A stretch of 64,000 bases of DNA from Chimaeribacter arupi (GTDB lineage Bacteria > Pseudomonadota > Gammaproteobacteria > Enterobacterales > Enterobacteriaceae): the NCBI RefSeq assembly GCF_002858805.1, contig NZ_PJZI01000018.1, positions 1 through 64,000 of the forward strand. The letters run 5' to 3'. A program made the position numbers and the translations under genes. Every line of letters begins with the position of its first letter. The stretch's first letter is position 1. The notes beneath the pieces are model-generated. The model saw nothing but the letters and a program-made list of their open reading frames with translations. It was not told the origin of the DNA and searched no databases. Positions 1 to 8,686 of this stretch are shown piece after piece.

Positions 1-75
<75 letters not shown>

Positions 76-179
76 ACGAAATTCGTGGATTTGCGAATTG
101 TAGAAGGATGTCTCCTTCGCTCAAAACGGCCTGGCTAACCGGCTGCTCTGAGGGTTGATATCACGCTGATATCGAAAAA

Positions 180-295
180 TGGTGGTGGGGGAAGGATTAT
201 TCGTCACTTCGTTCCTCACCCTCCGGGCCGTTGCTGCGCAACGTTGCTCGCGTTCGCTCGCCGAACCTTGTCGAAGGTTCTCGTCCTTCCCCGCA
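180..295 (-). repeat. Partial tRNA-Tyr 3'-end repeat in the tRNA spacer (rtT-like)
   Basis: Bases 180-198 (TGGTGGTGGGGGAAGGATT on the plus strand) are an exact copy of the last 19 nt of tRNA-Tyr including CCA, without the rest of the gene. Bases 272-295 are an imperfect copy of the T-arm and acceptor end in the opposite orientation. Together they can pair through GGGGAAGGA (188-196) and TCCTTCCCC (284-292). E. coli tyrT has rtT repeats that begin with the same 19-nt tRNA end, so this is probably a related element. Any function is inference. Confidence 0.7.
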
Positions 296-352
296 TGGGC
301 AACTCTTTTTTTACTGGGATGTTTATCAGGAAGTGCGTGCTGTCTGAAAGGA

Positions 353-437
<85 letters not shown>

Positions 438-478
438 ACTGGCCTTGCGTGCTTGCGCTGTCGCGGTAAGCGGGGCGC

Positions 479-506
479 ATCATATCAAATGAATCCACGC
501 TGTAAA
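479..506 (-). promoter_or_regulatory. tRNA-Tyr operon promoter
   Basis: On the minus strand a TTTACA -35 box (complement of 501-506) and a TATGAT -10 box (complement of 479-484) are 16 bp apart and are followed by the GC-rich discriminator GCGCCCCGC. The arrangement matches the E. coli tyrT promoter closely, the textbook stringently controlled promoter. The discriminator predicts inhibition by ppGpp. FIS sites may lie further upstream, but I did not identify them. Confidence 0.85.
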
Positions 507-592
507 GTGTTGAAATGCAGAAAAGGATCCGTTTGCCGATTTTTTGCCCCGGACGGTGCATTCTTCACCTTTTGCACCGCCCGGCAGCCGGA

Positions 593-1441
593 TTACAAGA
601 TAATGGTACGGTTACCGTAGACAAACACGCGCTGGGCCAGCACCCGGTACAGGGCCCGGCTCAGCACATTCTTCTCTACGTCCCGGCCGGCACGCATCAT
701 GTCATCCGCCGTGTAAGTATGATCCACGTGAATCACATCCTGCATGATGATCGGGCCTTCATCCAGATTGTCATTCACATAGTGCGCAGTCGCCCCGATA
801 ATCTTCACGCCACGCTCATACGCCTGATGGTAAGGGCGCGCACCGATAAAGGCCGGCAGGAAGGAATGGTGGATATTGATCACCTGATTCGGGTAGTGCT
901 GCACAAACTGCGGGGTCAGCACACGCATATATTTCGCCAGCACCACGTAATCAGGCTGGTACTGGTCAATCTGCGCAATCATCTGGCTGTCATGCTGCTC
1001 GCGTGTCAGCCCTTCGTGGCTCACCAGGTGGAACGGAATATCAAAACGCTCCACCAGCGTCTGCAACGTGGTGTGGTTACCAATGACCGCCGCAATTTCC
1101 ACATCCAGGCCGCCATAAGCACTCTTCATCAGCAGATCGCCCAGGCAGTGGGCCTCTTTGGTGACCAGCACCACAATCCGGCGGCGGCCGGCGGCATGCA
1201 GCTCACGCACAGAGCCTTCAGGCAGGGCGCTGTCCAGATCGGCCAGCAAGGTATTGTCGTTGAAGATGCCTTCCAACTCGGTGCGCATAAAAAACCGCCC
1301 GGTACGGTGATCAACATACTCATTGTTTTGCACGATATTGAGCTCATGCTTGTAACAAATATTGGTGATCTTGGCGATCAGGCCCTTGGCATCAGGGCAG
1401 ATGGTGCGCAGAATTTTTCGTTGTACGTGCTGATGTTGCAT
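593..1441 (-). CDS. purU: Formyltetrahydrofolate deformylase
   Basis: PurU hydrolyses 10-formyltetrahydrofolate to formate and tetrahydrofolate, balancing one-carbon pools and supplying formate to PurT. The 282-aa protein (E. coli about 280) has an N-terminal ACT domain (about 8-85), the glycine and methionine sensor, and a C-terminal formyltransferase-type domain. IHHSFLPAFIGA and GATAHYVNDNLDEGPI carry the conserved Asn/His and Asp catalytic region. It lies beside the tRNA-Tyr genes as in E. coli and is read towards them. An imperfect hairpin without a T-run follows the stop codon (about 546-582). Confidence 0.97.
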   Translation of the reverse strand: MQHQHVQRKILRTICPDAKGLIAKITNICYKHELNIVQNNEYVDHRTGRFFMRTELEGIFNDNTLLADLDSALPEGSVRELHAAGRRRIVVLVTKEAHCLGDLLMKSAYGGLDVEIAAVIGNHTTLQTLVERFDIPFHLVSHEGLTREQHDSQMIAQIDQYQPDYVVLAKYMRVLTPQFVQHYPNQVINIHHSFLPAFIGARPYHQAYERGVKIIGATAHYVNDNLDEGPIIMQDVIHVDHTYTADDMMRAGRDVEKNVLSRALYRVLAQRVFVYGNRTIIL

Positions 1442-1504
1442 CGGGGGTAATCCTGTAGGCGTTGCGATGGTGTGAGTATGTCTCTGTTTTCGGAATGTTC
1501 GGAA

Positions 1505-1969
1505 TTATTGTCCGCAACATTTCTTATATTTTTTACCGGAACCACAAGGGCAGGCATCATTACGGCCGCTTTGCAGGTGGGTGCCGTCCCTATAGTACCA
1601 GCGTTCATTTACACGAAGAAAGCGTGAGCGTTCATGCAGCAGATGCACGTGCGGGTTGTCGCCTTCACTGAAGCGGGCGGCAAACTCGACGAACCCTTCA
1701 TCCGGCCCGCGGCCTGCAGCCTCCTCAATGATGCGCAGCCCCAGCCACCGGGTCTGGGCGGCACTCTCGGCCAGGCTTTCGCGCCACTGTTCAGCCCGGC
1801 AATCCGGGTGCCAGCTGGCCAGCAGGTAAGCGACATCATTCATGACATACGCAGTATAGCGCGAGCGCATCAGGGCCACCGGCGTGGGGGCAATATCAGT
1901 GCCCTTATGGTAAGGCTGGCAACAGAGGCTGTAGGTTACGCCACTGCCGCAAGGACAGGTCTGGGACAC
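1505..1969 (-). CDS. ychJ: YchJ family SEC-C zinc-binding protein
   Basis: A 154-aa protein of unknown function with two cysteine clusters, CPCGSG near residue 5 and [13 protein letters not shown] at the C-terminus. The second is a SEC-C metal-binding motif like the one at the end of SecA. Between them lies a YchJ middle domain with an NTF2-like fold in the family. I chose the GTG start at 1969 because AGGAG lies a few bases upstream and it gives the family N-terminus [10 protein letters not shown] longer reading to 2020 has no family support. It follows the purU orientation with a 63-bp gap. Confidence 0.9.
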   Translation of the reverse strand: MSQTCPCGSGVTYSLCCQPYHKGTDIAPTPVALMRSRYTAYVMNDVAYLLASWHPDCRAEQWRESLAESAAQTRWLGLRIIEEAAGRGPDEGFVEFAARFSEGDNPHVHLLHERSRFLRVNERWYYRDGTHLQSGRNDACPCGSGKKYKKCCGQ

Positions 1970-2338
1970 AATGACTCCTGATTTAACAATAAGTTTGGCG
2001 CACCGGCGCACTTGAATCACATAGGCGGACTATGTTACCTAACAATATCGCCGGCTGACAATGCAACCGGCAGGTTCTGTTTTTTGCACTGAGGACAGCC
2101 TGACAGGCTGTCCTCAGTGCAAGCGTTTACCTGCACGTCAACATTGGGTACGATCGTATTATCCGGCTGTTTACTGTGTCAGGCCACAGAGTGGGTTAGG
2201 TGATAAAAAACTTTGTTTCGTAAAAAAAGTGAGTCAGCAGGCGGGTTTCTCACCAGTTTGGTGCACTAACCCCACTTTCAGACATGCGAAAAACCGCTTT
2301 TTAGGCCACTATTAAAGAGGAGTGAGCAAGGGGGCCAG
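1970..2338. promoter_or_regulatory. ychJ-rssB divergent intergenic region
   Basis: This 369-bp gap separates divergent ychJ and rssB. In E. coli rssA lies here, but I see no patatin-like reading frame or remnant. The striking object is the long palindrome at 2084-2122 (listed separately). The rssB side ends in GCAAGGGGGCCAG just before the ATG, which supplies a ribosome binding site. I could not assign promoters with confidence. Confidence 0.6.
2084..2122. repeat. 39-bp perfect inverted repeat
   Basis: Two 19-bp arms, TTGCACTGAGGACAGCCTG (2084-2102) and its exact reverse complement (2104-2122), are separated by a single A. There is no T-run of terminator quality after either arm on the transcribed sides. 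It could be a cruciform-forming site, a mobile-element end or a protein target. I do not recognise it as REP, ERIC or another named family. Confidence 0.85.
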
Positions 2339-3352
2339 ATGGATAAACCGTTAACAAGCAAGCATATCCTGATCGTGGAGGACGAGGCCGTCTTTCGCTC
2401 GGTGCTTGTCGGCTACCTGAAAACGCTGGGGGCAACCACCAGCGAAGCGGAGAATGGCCTGGAAGCGTTATCAGCTGTAGAGGAGGTGTCGCCTGATTTG
2501 ATCCTGTGTGATCTGGCGATGCCCGAGATGGACGGTATTGAGTTTGTCGAGAACCTCCGCCTGCAGGGGAATAAAATTCCGGTGCTGGTGATTTCCGCAA
2601 CCGACAACATGAGCGATGTGGCAAAAGTATTGCGGCTGGGCGTCGAAGACGTGCTGTTGAAACCGCTTAACGATCTTACCCGGCTGCGCGAAGCGCTGCT
2701 GGCCTGCCTCTATCCCAACCTGTTTACCTCACAGGCGATGGAGGGGAATGACCTGATTCAGGATTGGTCGGCGCTCTGCCAGGACCCGGCGCAGGCGGCC
2801 AAGCTGCTGAAACAGCTTCAGCCACCGGTACAGCAGGTGCTGGCGCACTGCCGCATCAACTACCGGCAACTGACGATGGCAGAACACCCGGGGCTGGTGT
2901 TGGATGTTGCCGCGTTATCGCCAAACGATCTGGCATTTTATTGCCTGGATGTGACACGCGCCGGGGAAAACGGTGTATTAGCCGCGCTGCTGCTGCGGGC
3001 AATATTCAATGGATTATTACGTGACCATTTAACCAATCAACGCCAGCGTTTGCCGCAGATGTCCACTATTTTAAAGCAGGTTAACCAGTTATTAAAACAG
3101 GCACATCTGGAGGGGCAATTCCCTCTGTTGCTGGGTTATTACCATGCTGAGTATAAGAATTTAATATTGGTCTCGGCGGGGTTACATGCCACAGTCAACA
3201 CCGGTGAAAATCAGATTCAACTCAGTAATGGGGTGCCGTTAGGCACGCTGGGGGCGACCTATTCAAACCAGATTTCACAACGTTGCGCCGCCTGGCAGTG
3301 TCAGGTATGGGGTGCCGGGGGACGGCTGCGTTTAATGCTTTCCTCAGATTAA
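2339..3352 (+). CDS. rssB: Two-component response regulator RssB, RpoS adaptor
   Basis: RssB delivers the stationary-phase sigma factor RpoS to the ClpXP protease. The 337-aa protein has a receiver domain (about 8-125) with acidic pocket residues E14 and D15 and phospho-acceptor D58 in ILCDLAMPEMDG, and a C-terminal PP2C-like domain lacking obvious phosphatase activity. It is close to E. coli RssB along its full length. The usual upstream partner gene rssA is absent. A hairpin terminator follows at 3361-3383, so galU is probably transcribed separately. Confidence 0.96.
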   Translation: MDKPLTSKHILIVEDEAVFRSVLVGYLKTLGATTSEAENGLEALSAVEEVSPDLILCDLAMPEMDGIEFVENLRLQGNKIPVLVISATDNMSDVAKVLRLGVEDVLLKPLNDLTRLREALLACLYPNLFTSQAMEGNDLIQDWSALCQDPAQAAKLLKQLQPPVQQVLAHCRINYRQLTMAEHPGLVLDVAALSPNDLAFYCLDVTRAGENGVLAALLLRAIFNGLLRDHLTNQRQRLPQMSTILKQVNQLLKQAHLEGQFPLLLGYYHAEYKNLILVSAGLHATVNTGENQIQLSNGVPLGTLGATYSNQISQRCAAWQCQVWGAGGRLRLMLSSD

Positions 3353-3357
3353 TCTGT

Positions 3358-3384
3358 AAAAAAGGGAGCGTTGCTTCCTTTTTA
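3358..3384 (+). terminator. rssB terminator
   Basis: A stem of AAAGGGAGC and GCTTCCTTT with a GTT loop (3361-3381, one G-U pair), followed by T residues, lies just after the rssB stop codon. Confidence 0.7.
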
Positions 3385-3565
3385 TATTCATTATTTAACC
3401 GGGTTCAATATATTGCAGATAAGGGCTATTAGGTAATTATCTTAATTTTTCTCAAACCCTCATATGAAATAAGCGCGACGGAATGAAGGTGGTATACTCG
3501 AAAACGCTAATTTAGGGTAAACCCGCTAATGTTCATTAAATGAACGGGCAAGAGAGAGATAGTCA

Positions 3566-4501
3566 ATGTCTGCATCAAATAGAAAAGTAAAAAAGGCTGT
3601 GATTCCTGTTGCAGGGCTTGGGACGCGTATGCTGCCTGCAACGAAAGCCATTCCTAAAGAGATGTTGCCGCTGGTGGATAAGCCGCTGATTCAGTATGTG
3701 GTCAACGAATGCATCGCCGCAGGCATCCAGGAAATCATCCTGGTGACCCACTCCTCTAAAAACTCCATCGAGAACCACTTCGATACCAGTTTCGAACTGG
3801 AAGCCATGCTGGAAAAACGCGTCAAGCGCCAGTTGCTTGAAGAAGTGCAGGCGATCTGCCCGAAACATGTCACCATCATGCAGGTGCGTCAGGGTGAGGC
3901 CAAGGGCCTCGGCCATGCCATCCTCTGCGCCAAACCGCTGGTGGGCAACGAGCCGGTTGCCGTGGTACTGCCGGATGTGATCCTCGATGAATACTCCGCC
4001 GATCTGACCAAAGAAAACCTTGCAGAGATGATGGCGCGTTTTGAGCAGAGCGGCCGCAGCCAGATCCTGGTTGAGCCGGTGCCGGAAAGCGACGTCTCCA
4101 ACTATGGCGTGGCAGATTGCGAAGGCCGTGAGCTGTCCGCGGGTGAAAGCGCGCCGATGGTCGGCATGGTGGAAAAACCTGCCGCCGGGACTGCGCCGTC
4201 CAATCTGGCCGTGGTAGGGCGTTATGTCCTCTCCGCTGACATCTGGCCGTTACTGGAAAAAACGGAGCCGGGTGCCGGTGACGAGATCCAGCTGACGGAC
4301 GCCATCGCCATGCTGATGGATAACGAAACTGTTGAGGCCTATCACCTCCAGGGCGTGAGCCATGATTGCGGCAACAAGATGGGCTATATGCAGGCTTTTG
4401 TTGAATATGGCATGCGTCACCAGGGGTTGGGTAAAGCATTCAGTGACTGGGTAGCCGATTTCGTCAAGCAACAGGACGAACGCACTGCCGGGCACGCGTA
4501 A
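3566..4501 (+). CDS. galU: UTP-glucose-1-phosphate uridylyltransferase
   Basis: GalU makes UDP-glucose from UTP and glucose 1-phosphate, the entry to LPS core, osmoregulated glucans and capsule precursors. The 311-aa protein (E. coli 302) starts its nucleotide-binding fold with [18 protein letters not shown] (about 16-33) and keeps the ILPD-like metal and nucleotide segment [11 protein letters not shown]. The start has an AGAGAGA purine tract upstream. It heads a cluster with ugd and a UDP-glucuronate epimerase, which use its product in turn. Confidence 0.97.
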   Translation: MSASNRKVKKAVIPVAGLGTRMLPATKAIPKEMLPLVDKPLIQYVVNECIAAGIQEIILVTHSSKNSIENHFDTSFELEAMLEKRVKRQLLEEVQAICPKHVTIMQVRQGEAKGLGHAILCAKPLVGNEPVAVVLPDVILDEYSADLTKENLAEMMARFEQSGRSQILVEPVPESDVSNYGVADCEGRELSAGESAPMVGMVEKPAAGTAPSNLAVVGRYVLSADIWPLLEKTEPGAGDEIQLTDAIAMLMDNETVEAYHLQGVSHDCGNKMGYMQAFVEYGMRHQGLGKAFSDWVADFVKQQDERTAGHA

Positions 4502-4541
4502 CACCCTTTTTCTTTTCAATTTTAAAAACTAGGATTTTCCA

Positions 4542-5885
4542 ATGAAAGTAACAGTTTTTGGTATTGGTTATGTCGGTTTGGTGCAAGCTGCCGTCCTAGC
4601 TGAAGTTGGCCATGATGTACTCTGTGTAGATGTGGATGAGCGTAAGGTCGAGAACCTGAAAAAAGGCATCATCCCGATTTATGAACCGGGCCTGACCCCG
4701 CTGGTCCAGCAAAACTATGAAGCCGGCCGCCTGCAGTTCACCACGAACGCAGAGCAGGGCGTGGCGCATGGTGTGATGCAGTTCATCGCGGTAGGCACCC
4801 CGCCGGATGAAGACGGCTCTGCCGACCTGAAATACGTGACGGCCGTGGCGCGTACCATCGCGCAGCACATGACCGATCGCAAAGTCGTGATCGACAAATC
4901 TACCGTACCGGTCGGTACTGCTGACAAAGTGCGCGCCGTGATGGCAGAGACGCTGAAACAGCGTGGCGCAGAGATCGCCTATGATGTGGTTTCCAACCCG
5001 GAATTCCTGAAAGAAGGCGCCGCAGTGGCTGACTGTATGCGTCCGGAACGTATTGTTATCGGTACGGACAACCCGGAAGCCATTGAGCCGATCCGTGAGC
5101 TCTATGAGCCGTTCAACCGCAATCACGACCGTATGATCCTGATGGATGTGCGCAGTGCTGAGCTGACCAAATATGCGGCCAACTGTATGCTGGCCACCAA
5201 GATCAGCTTCATGAACGAAATCGCTAACCTGGCTGAAATCCTGGGTGCGGATATCGAAAAAGTGCGTCAGGGCATCGGTTCTGATTCCCGTATCGGTTAC
5301 CACTTCATCTATCCGGGCTGCGGCTACGGCGGTTCCTGCTTCCCGAAAGATGTGCAGGCCCTGATCCGTACCTCCGAACAGATCGGTTACCAGCCGAAGC
5401 TGCTGCAAGCTGTTGAGCACGTGAACTATCAGCAGAAATATAAGCTGACCCAGTTCATCAAACGTGAGTTCGGTGACAACCTGAAAGGCAAAACCTTCGC
5501 GCTGTGGGGCCTCTCCTTCAAGCCAAACACCGACGATATGCGTGAAGCCTCCAGCCGTGTGCTGATGGAAACCCTGTGGGAAGCCGGTGCGCAGGTACAG
5601 GCATTTGACCCGGAAGCGATGGACGAAACCCAGCGCATTTATGGTCACCGTGACTCCCTGAAACTGATGGGCACCAAAGAAGCTGCTTTGCAAGGCGCTG
5701 ATGCACTGGTAATTTGTACCGAATGGCAGAACTTCCGCGCGCCGGACTTTGATGTCATCAAGGCGTCGCTGAAGCAGCCGGTCATTTTTGATGGCCGTAA
5801 CCTTTTCGATCCGGAGCGTCTGGCGAAGCGTGGTTTCACCTATTATGGAATCGGCCGCGGCGCATCGGTGCAAGTGCATGATTAA
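4542..5885 (+). CDS. ugd: UDP-glucose 6-dehydrogenase
   Basis: Ugd oxidises UDP-glucose twice with NAD to UDP-glucuronate. The 447-aa protein has the Rossmann motif GIGYVG (7-12) and the catalytic cysteine C266 in [10 protein letters not shown], followed by the UDP-binding C-terminal domain. The length fits the longer bacterial class (about 440-450 aa) rather than the 388-aa E. coli enzyme. It lies 40 bp after galU and 9 bp before the epimerase gene, so one mRNA is likely. In enteric bacteria UDP-glucuronate feeds 4-aminoarabinose for lipid A and uronic-acid polysaccharides. Confidence 0.96.
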   Translation: MKVTVFGIGYVGLVQAAVLAEVGHDVLCVDVDERKVENLKKGIIPIYEPGLTPLVQQNYEAGRLQFTTNAEQGVAHGVMQFIAVGTPPDEDGSADLKYVTAVARTIAQHMTDRKVVIDKSTVPVGTADKVRAVMAETLKQRGAEIAYDVVSNPEFLKEGAAVADCMRPERIVIGTDNPEAIEPIRELYEPFNRNHDRMILMDVRSAELTKYAANCMLATKISFMNEIANLAEILGADIEKVRQGIGSDSRIGYHFIYPGCGYGGSCFPKDVQALIRTSEQIGYQPKLLQAVEHVNYQQKYKLTQFIKREFGDNLKGKTFALWGLSFKPNTDDMREASSRVLMETLWEAGAQVQAFDPEAMDETQRIYGHRDSLKLMGTKEAALQGADALVICTEWQNFRAPDFDVIKASLKQPVIFDGRNLFDPERLAKRGFTYYGIGRGASVQVHD

Positions 5886-5894
5886 GAGGTAGGT

Positions 5895-6899
5895 ATGAAT
5901 TTTCTGGTAACAGGTGCGGCCGGTTTTATCGGTTATCATGTCACGGAACGACTGCTGGCCGCCGGCCATCAGGTGGTCGGGATTGATAACCTGAATGACT
6001 ATTATGATGTCAATCTTAAGCGGGCACGCCTGGCCAGGCTGGAGCAGCCGGGTTTCACCTTTATCAAAATGGACCTGGCTGACCGCGAGGGCATGGCTGA
6101 GCTGTTTGCCGCACATCAGTTCCAGCGCGTCATCCATTTGGGTGCGCAGGCCGGGGTTCGCTATTCGCTGGAGAATCCGCTGGCGTATGCTGATGCTAAC
6201 CTGATTGGGCATCTGAATGTGCTGGAAGGGTGCAGGCATAACAAGGTGGAACACCTGCTTTATGCCTCCTCCAGTTCAGTCTATGGCCTGAACCAGAAAA
6301 TGCCTTTCTCTACCGAAGATTCGGTTGATCACCCGGTGTCGTTGTATGCGGCGACCAAGAAAGCGAATGAGCTGATGTCACATACTTATTCGCACCTCTA
6401 TAGTCTGCCGACCACCGGGTTGCGCTTCTTTACCGTGTACGGCCCCTGGGGCCGGCCGGATATGGCACTGTTTAAGTTTACTAAGGCCATGCTGGCCGGA
6501 GAGGCGATTGACGTCTATAACCGTGGCGAGATGCGCCGTGATTTCACCTACATCGATGATATCGCCGAAGCCATTGTCCGGTTACAAGAGGTCATTCCGC
6601 AGCCGGACACCCGCTGGACGGTGGAGCAGGGCTCTGCCGCCACCAGTTCGGCGCCTTACCGGGTGTACAATATCGGTAACAGCCAACCGGTGAAACTGAT
6701 GGCTTACATTGAAGCGCTGGAAACTGCGTTGGGCATTGAAGCAAAGAAAAACCTGCTGCCTATGCAGCCGGGTGACGTGCTTGAAACCAGCGCTGATACC
6801 ACCGCGCTCTATGAGGCGATTGGTTTTAAGCCAGAGACCAGCGTGACAGACGGTATTCAACGCTTTGTTGATTGGTATCGTGACTTTTACCAGCAATAA
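5895..6899 (+). CDS. UDP-glucuronate 4-epimerase (NAD-dependent, SDR family)
   Basis: An extended short-chain dehydrogenase of 334 aa with GAAGFIG (7-13), a serine run SSSS before VYG and the catalytic pair Y151 and K155 in YAATK. The PWGRPDMA segment and overall resemblance are typical of the UDP-glucuronate epimerases that make UDP-galacturonate. It starts 9 bp after ugd, which makes its substrate. A UDP-glucose 4-epimerase role (GalE) is less likely from the context. The pathway probably serves capsule, O-antigen or LPS core. The symbol varies between organisms, so none is given. Confidence 0.88.
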   Translation: MNFLVTGAAGFIGYHVTERLLAAGHQVVGIDNLNDYYDVNLKRARLARLEQPGFTFIKMDLADREGMAELFAAHQFQRVIHLGAQAGVRYSLENPLAYADANLIGHLNVLEGCRHNKVEHLLYASSSSVYGLNQKMPFSTEDSVDHPVSLYAATKKANELMSHTYSHLYSLPTTGLRFFTVYGPWGRPDMALFKFTKAMLAGEAIDVYNRGEMRRDFTYIDDIAEAIVRLQEVIPQPDTRWTVEQGSAATSSAPYRVYNIGNSQPVKLMAYIEALETALGIEAKKNLLPMQPGDVLETSADTTALYEAIGFKPETSVTDGIQRFVDWYRDFYQQ

Positions 6900-6913
6900 A
6901 ACGTGAACAGTTT

Positions 6914-6942
6914 AAAAAGGGATGCGTTGGCATCCCTTTTTT
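6914..6942 (+). terminator. Terminator of the galU-ugd-epimerase cluster
   Basis: AAAAAGGGATGC and GCATCCCTTTTT form a 12-bp stem around GTTG and end in a T-run, 15 bp after the epimerase stop codon. Confidence 0.88.
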
Positions 6943-6997
6943 ATGGGTAAGGGTTCATTGTTTTATTTTTGTAGGTAGAATGTAAAATAAATGTATA

Positions 6998-7023
6998 TAA
7001 AAATACTCCCCGGCGGGAGTATT
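6998..7023 (-). terminator. hns terminator
   Basis: AATACTCCC (7002-7010) and GGGAGTATT (7015-7023) pair around CGGC. On the minus strand the stem is followed by TTTTATAT, which fits factor-independent termination of hns mRNA. Confidence 0.8.
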
Positions 7024-7059
7024 GTTTTAAGCAGGTGACGTGCAATAGCAATAGAGCAA

Positions 7060-7467
7060 TTACAGCAGGAAATCGTCCAGCGATTTACCTTCTTCATCAA
7101 TTGCTTTTTTGATCACAGCCGGAGTACGCCCCTGGCCTGTCCAGGTACGGGTTTCACCGTTTTCATCCTGATATTGGTATTTAGCCGGGCGTGCAGCACG
7201 CTTGGCTTTACCTGCCGGCTTAGCCGCCGCCAGGGTTTGCATTAACTCGTTTGGATCAATACCGTCAGCAATTAACATCTCACGGTACTGTTGCAGTTTG
7301 CGGGTACGTTCTTCTGTTTCCGCAGCAACATGTTGTTCTTCTTCCCGGCGTTCATTAACAACAACATCCAATTTTTCCAGCATCTCTTCAAGCGTTTCAA
7401 GAGAGCACTCTCTTGCCTGCGCCCGCAAAGTGCGGATGTTGTTCAGAATTTTCAAAGCTTCGCTCAT
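7060..7467 (-). CDS. hns: DNA-binding nucleoid protein H-NS
   Basis: H-NS binds curved AT-rich DNA and silences transferred and stress genes. The 135-aa protein has the N-terminal dimerisation helices (to about 65), a flexible linker rich in Ala, Lys and Arg, and the C-terminal DNA-binding motif TWTGQGRTP with the QGR hook that enters the minor groove. Length and sequence match E. coli H-NS (137 aa). A GAGAGTAGGACA leader precedes the ATG. It diverges from tdk across an AT-rich 487-bp gap. Confidence 0.97.
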   Translation of the reverse strand: MSEALKILNNIRTLRAQARECSLETLEEMLEKLDVVVNERREEEQHVAAETEERTRKLQQYREMLIADGIDPNELMQTLAAAKPAGKAKRAARPAKYQYQDENGETRTWTGQGRTPAVIKKAIDEEGKSLDDFLL

Positions 7468-7954
7468 TGTCCTACTCTCTAATTATCATATGGGGTATTC
7501 GCCGTAATAATAGAGTGCGGGTTTAAATTCTGCAACAGCCAATATGCCGCGCTTCAGGCAGTTATAGTATAAGGCGATTATTTTTCCCGTTAAAAATAGC
7601 CTATAAACCAAAGGGAGATAAAAAAGAGAACAGGTAAATAGCGTGCCTACATGTATTTGAATTTACTGTCGCCTCGCGTCTTTTTTGATTATGAAAAACA
7701 GTTTTATTATTCCTGTTTCCATAAACCAGCCACTATTTACGCTATTTTGTAAGAAAATCGTAAGATGTCTGGAGGAGAAGTCGCCAACATGCTGCCTTCT
7801 TATTCATTTTGTCACACCGGCATAAATTAGCGGGCTAACCGGCGTCGCAACACAGCAGGCGGTGCAGGGCGGGGGAACAGGCAGAGGATCTGCCCCCGGT
7901 GCTATGTTACACTCCACGCAAATTTAATTTGGTGTGATAGGGAACGCGAGAGCA
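7468..7954. promoter_or_regulatory. hns-tdk divergent regulatory region
   Basis: 487 bp without a gene. The hns side is strongly AT-rich, consistent with autoregulation by H-NS. A CCAAT pentamer occurs near 7539; a cold-shock Y-box is known for E. coli hns, but this match is weak by itself. Near 7885 GGCAGA-GGA-TCTGCC forms a small palindrome. A TATGTT -10-like box at about 7903-7908 may start tdk. No small coding sequence is convincing. Confidence 0.5.
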
Positions 7955-8551
7955 ATGGCTCAACTCTATTTTTATTATTCTGCGATGAATGCCGGAAAAT
8001 CTACGGCCTTGCTGCAATCATCCTATAACTATCAGGAACGCGGTATGCGTACCCTGGTGTTCACCGCTGAAATTGACCGACGCTTTGGGGTCGGCAAGGT
8101 CAGTTCCCGTATTGGACTCTCCTCTCAGGCGCAGCTCTATAATGCGGAAACCGATCTGCAGGCCATGATTACCCAGGAACACGTTCAGCAACCGGTACAT
8201 TGTGTTTTATTAGATGAAAGCCAGTTCCTGACAAAAAGCCAGGTGAGCCAGCTCTGCGACGTGGTCGATCACCTGGATATTCCGGTTTTATGTTATGGGC
8301 TCAGAACAGATTTTCTCGGGGAGTTGTTCATCGGCAGTCAATATCTGCTGGCCTGGGCAGATAAACTGGTAGAACTAAAGACAATTTGTCATTGTGGCCG
8401 TAAAGCCAACCGCGTGCTGCGCCTGGACCAGAACGGCCGCCCGATGCATGCAGGCGAACAAGTGGTCATTGGCGGCAATGAGCGTTATGTTTCAGTGTGC
8501 CGCAAACACTATCGGGATGCGTTGTCCGGTACCGGTGAAGATACCCCGTAA
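7955..8551 (+). CDS. tdk: Thymidine kinase
   Basis: Tdk phosphorylates thymidine and deoxyuridine with ATP for nucleotide salvage. The 198-aa protein is a class II (small) kinase with P-loop SAMNAGKST (9-17), a DESQFL Walker B-like segment carrying the catalytic acid, the lasso region, and zinc ligands in CHCGRK and CRKH. I start at the ATG at 7955, matching the family N-terminus [16 protein letters not shown]; an in-frame ATG 21 bp upstream is less likely. The terminator at 8581-8604 is shared with convergent adhE. Confidence 0.96.
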   Translation: MAQLYFYYSAMNAGKSTALLQSSYNYQERGMRTLVFTAEIDRRFGVGKVSSRIGLSSQAQLYNAETDLQAMITQEHVQQPVHCVLLDESQFLTKSQVSQLCDVVDHLDIPVLCYGLRTDFLGELFIGSQYLLAWADKLVELKTICHCGRKANRVLRLDQNGRPMHAGEQVVIGGNERYVSVCRKHYRDALSGTGEDTP

Positions 8552-8574
8552 ATAGTCTGCTGTGCATCGACGCA

Positions 8575-8605
8575 TAAAAAAACCCGCCTGACGGCGGGTT
8601 TTTTG
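8575..8605. terminator. Bidirectional terminator between tdk and adhE
   Basis: AACCCGCC (8581-8588) and GGCGGGTT (8593-8600) pair around TGAC, with A-run before and T-run after, so it can stop transcripts from both sides. A further hairpin, GTGCCTCT with AGAGGCAC near 8652-8676, lies in the adhE 3' untranslated region. Confidence 0.9.
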
Positions 8606-8686
8606 TGGCCAGTGTGAAATTATCTTCCCGCAGGGGGAGGGTTCTCACACTGTGCCTCTTTTAAGGAGAGGCACAGCAGGCAGGCC

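Noticed and set aside
515-1450. 311-codon open frame on the plus strand
   Set aside because: It is antisense to purU over almost its whole length, rich in His, Arg and Gln as expected for a shadow frame, and resembles no family.
4596-6254. 552-codon open frame on the minus strand
   Set aside because: It lies opposite ugd and the epimerase gene. Both of those have full catalytic motifs and family length, so this frame is a GC-driven shadow.
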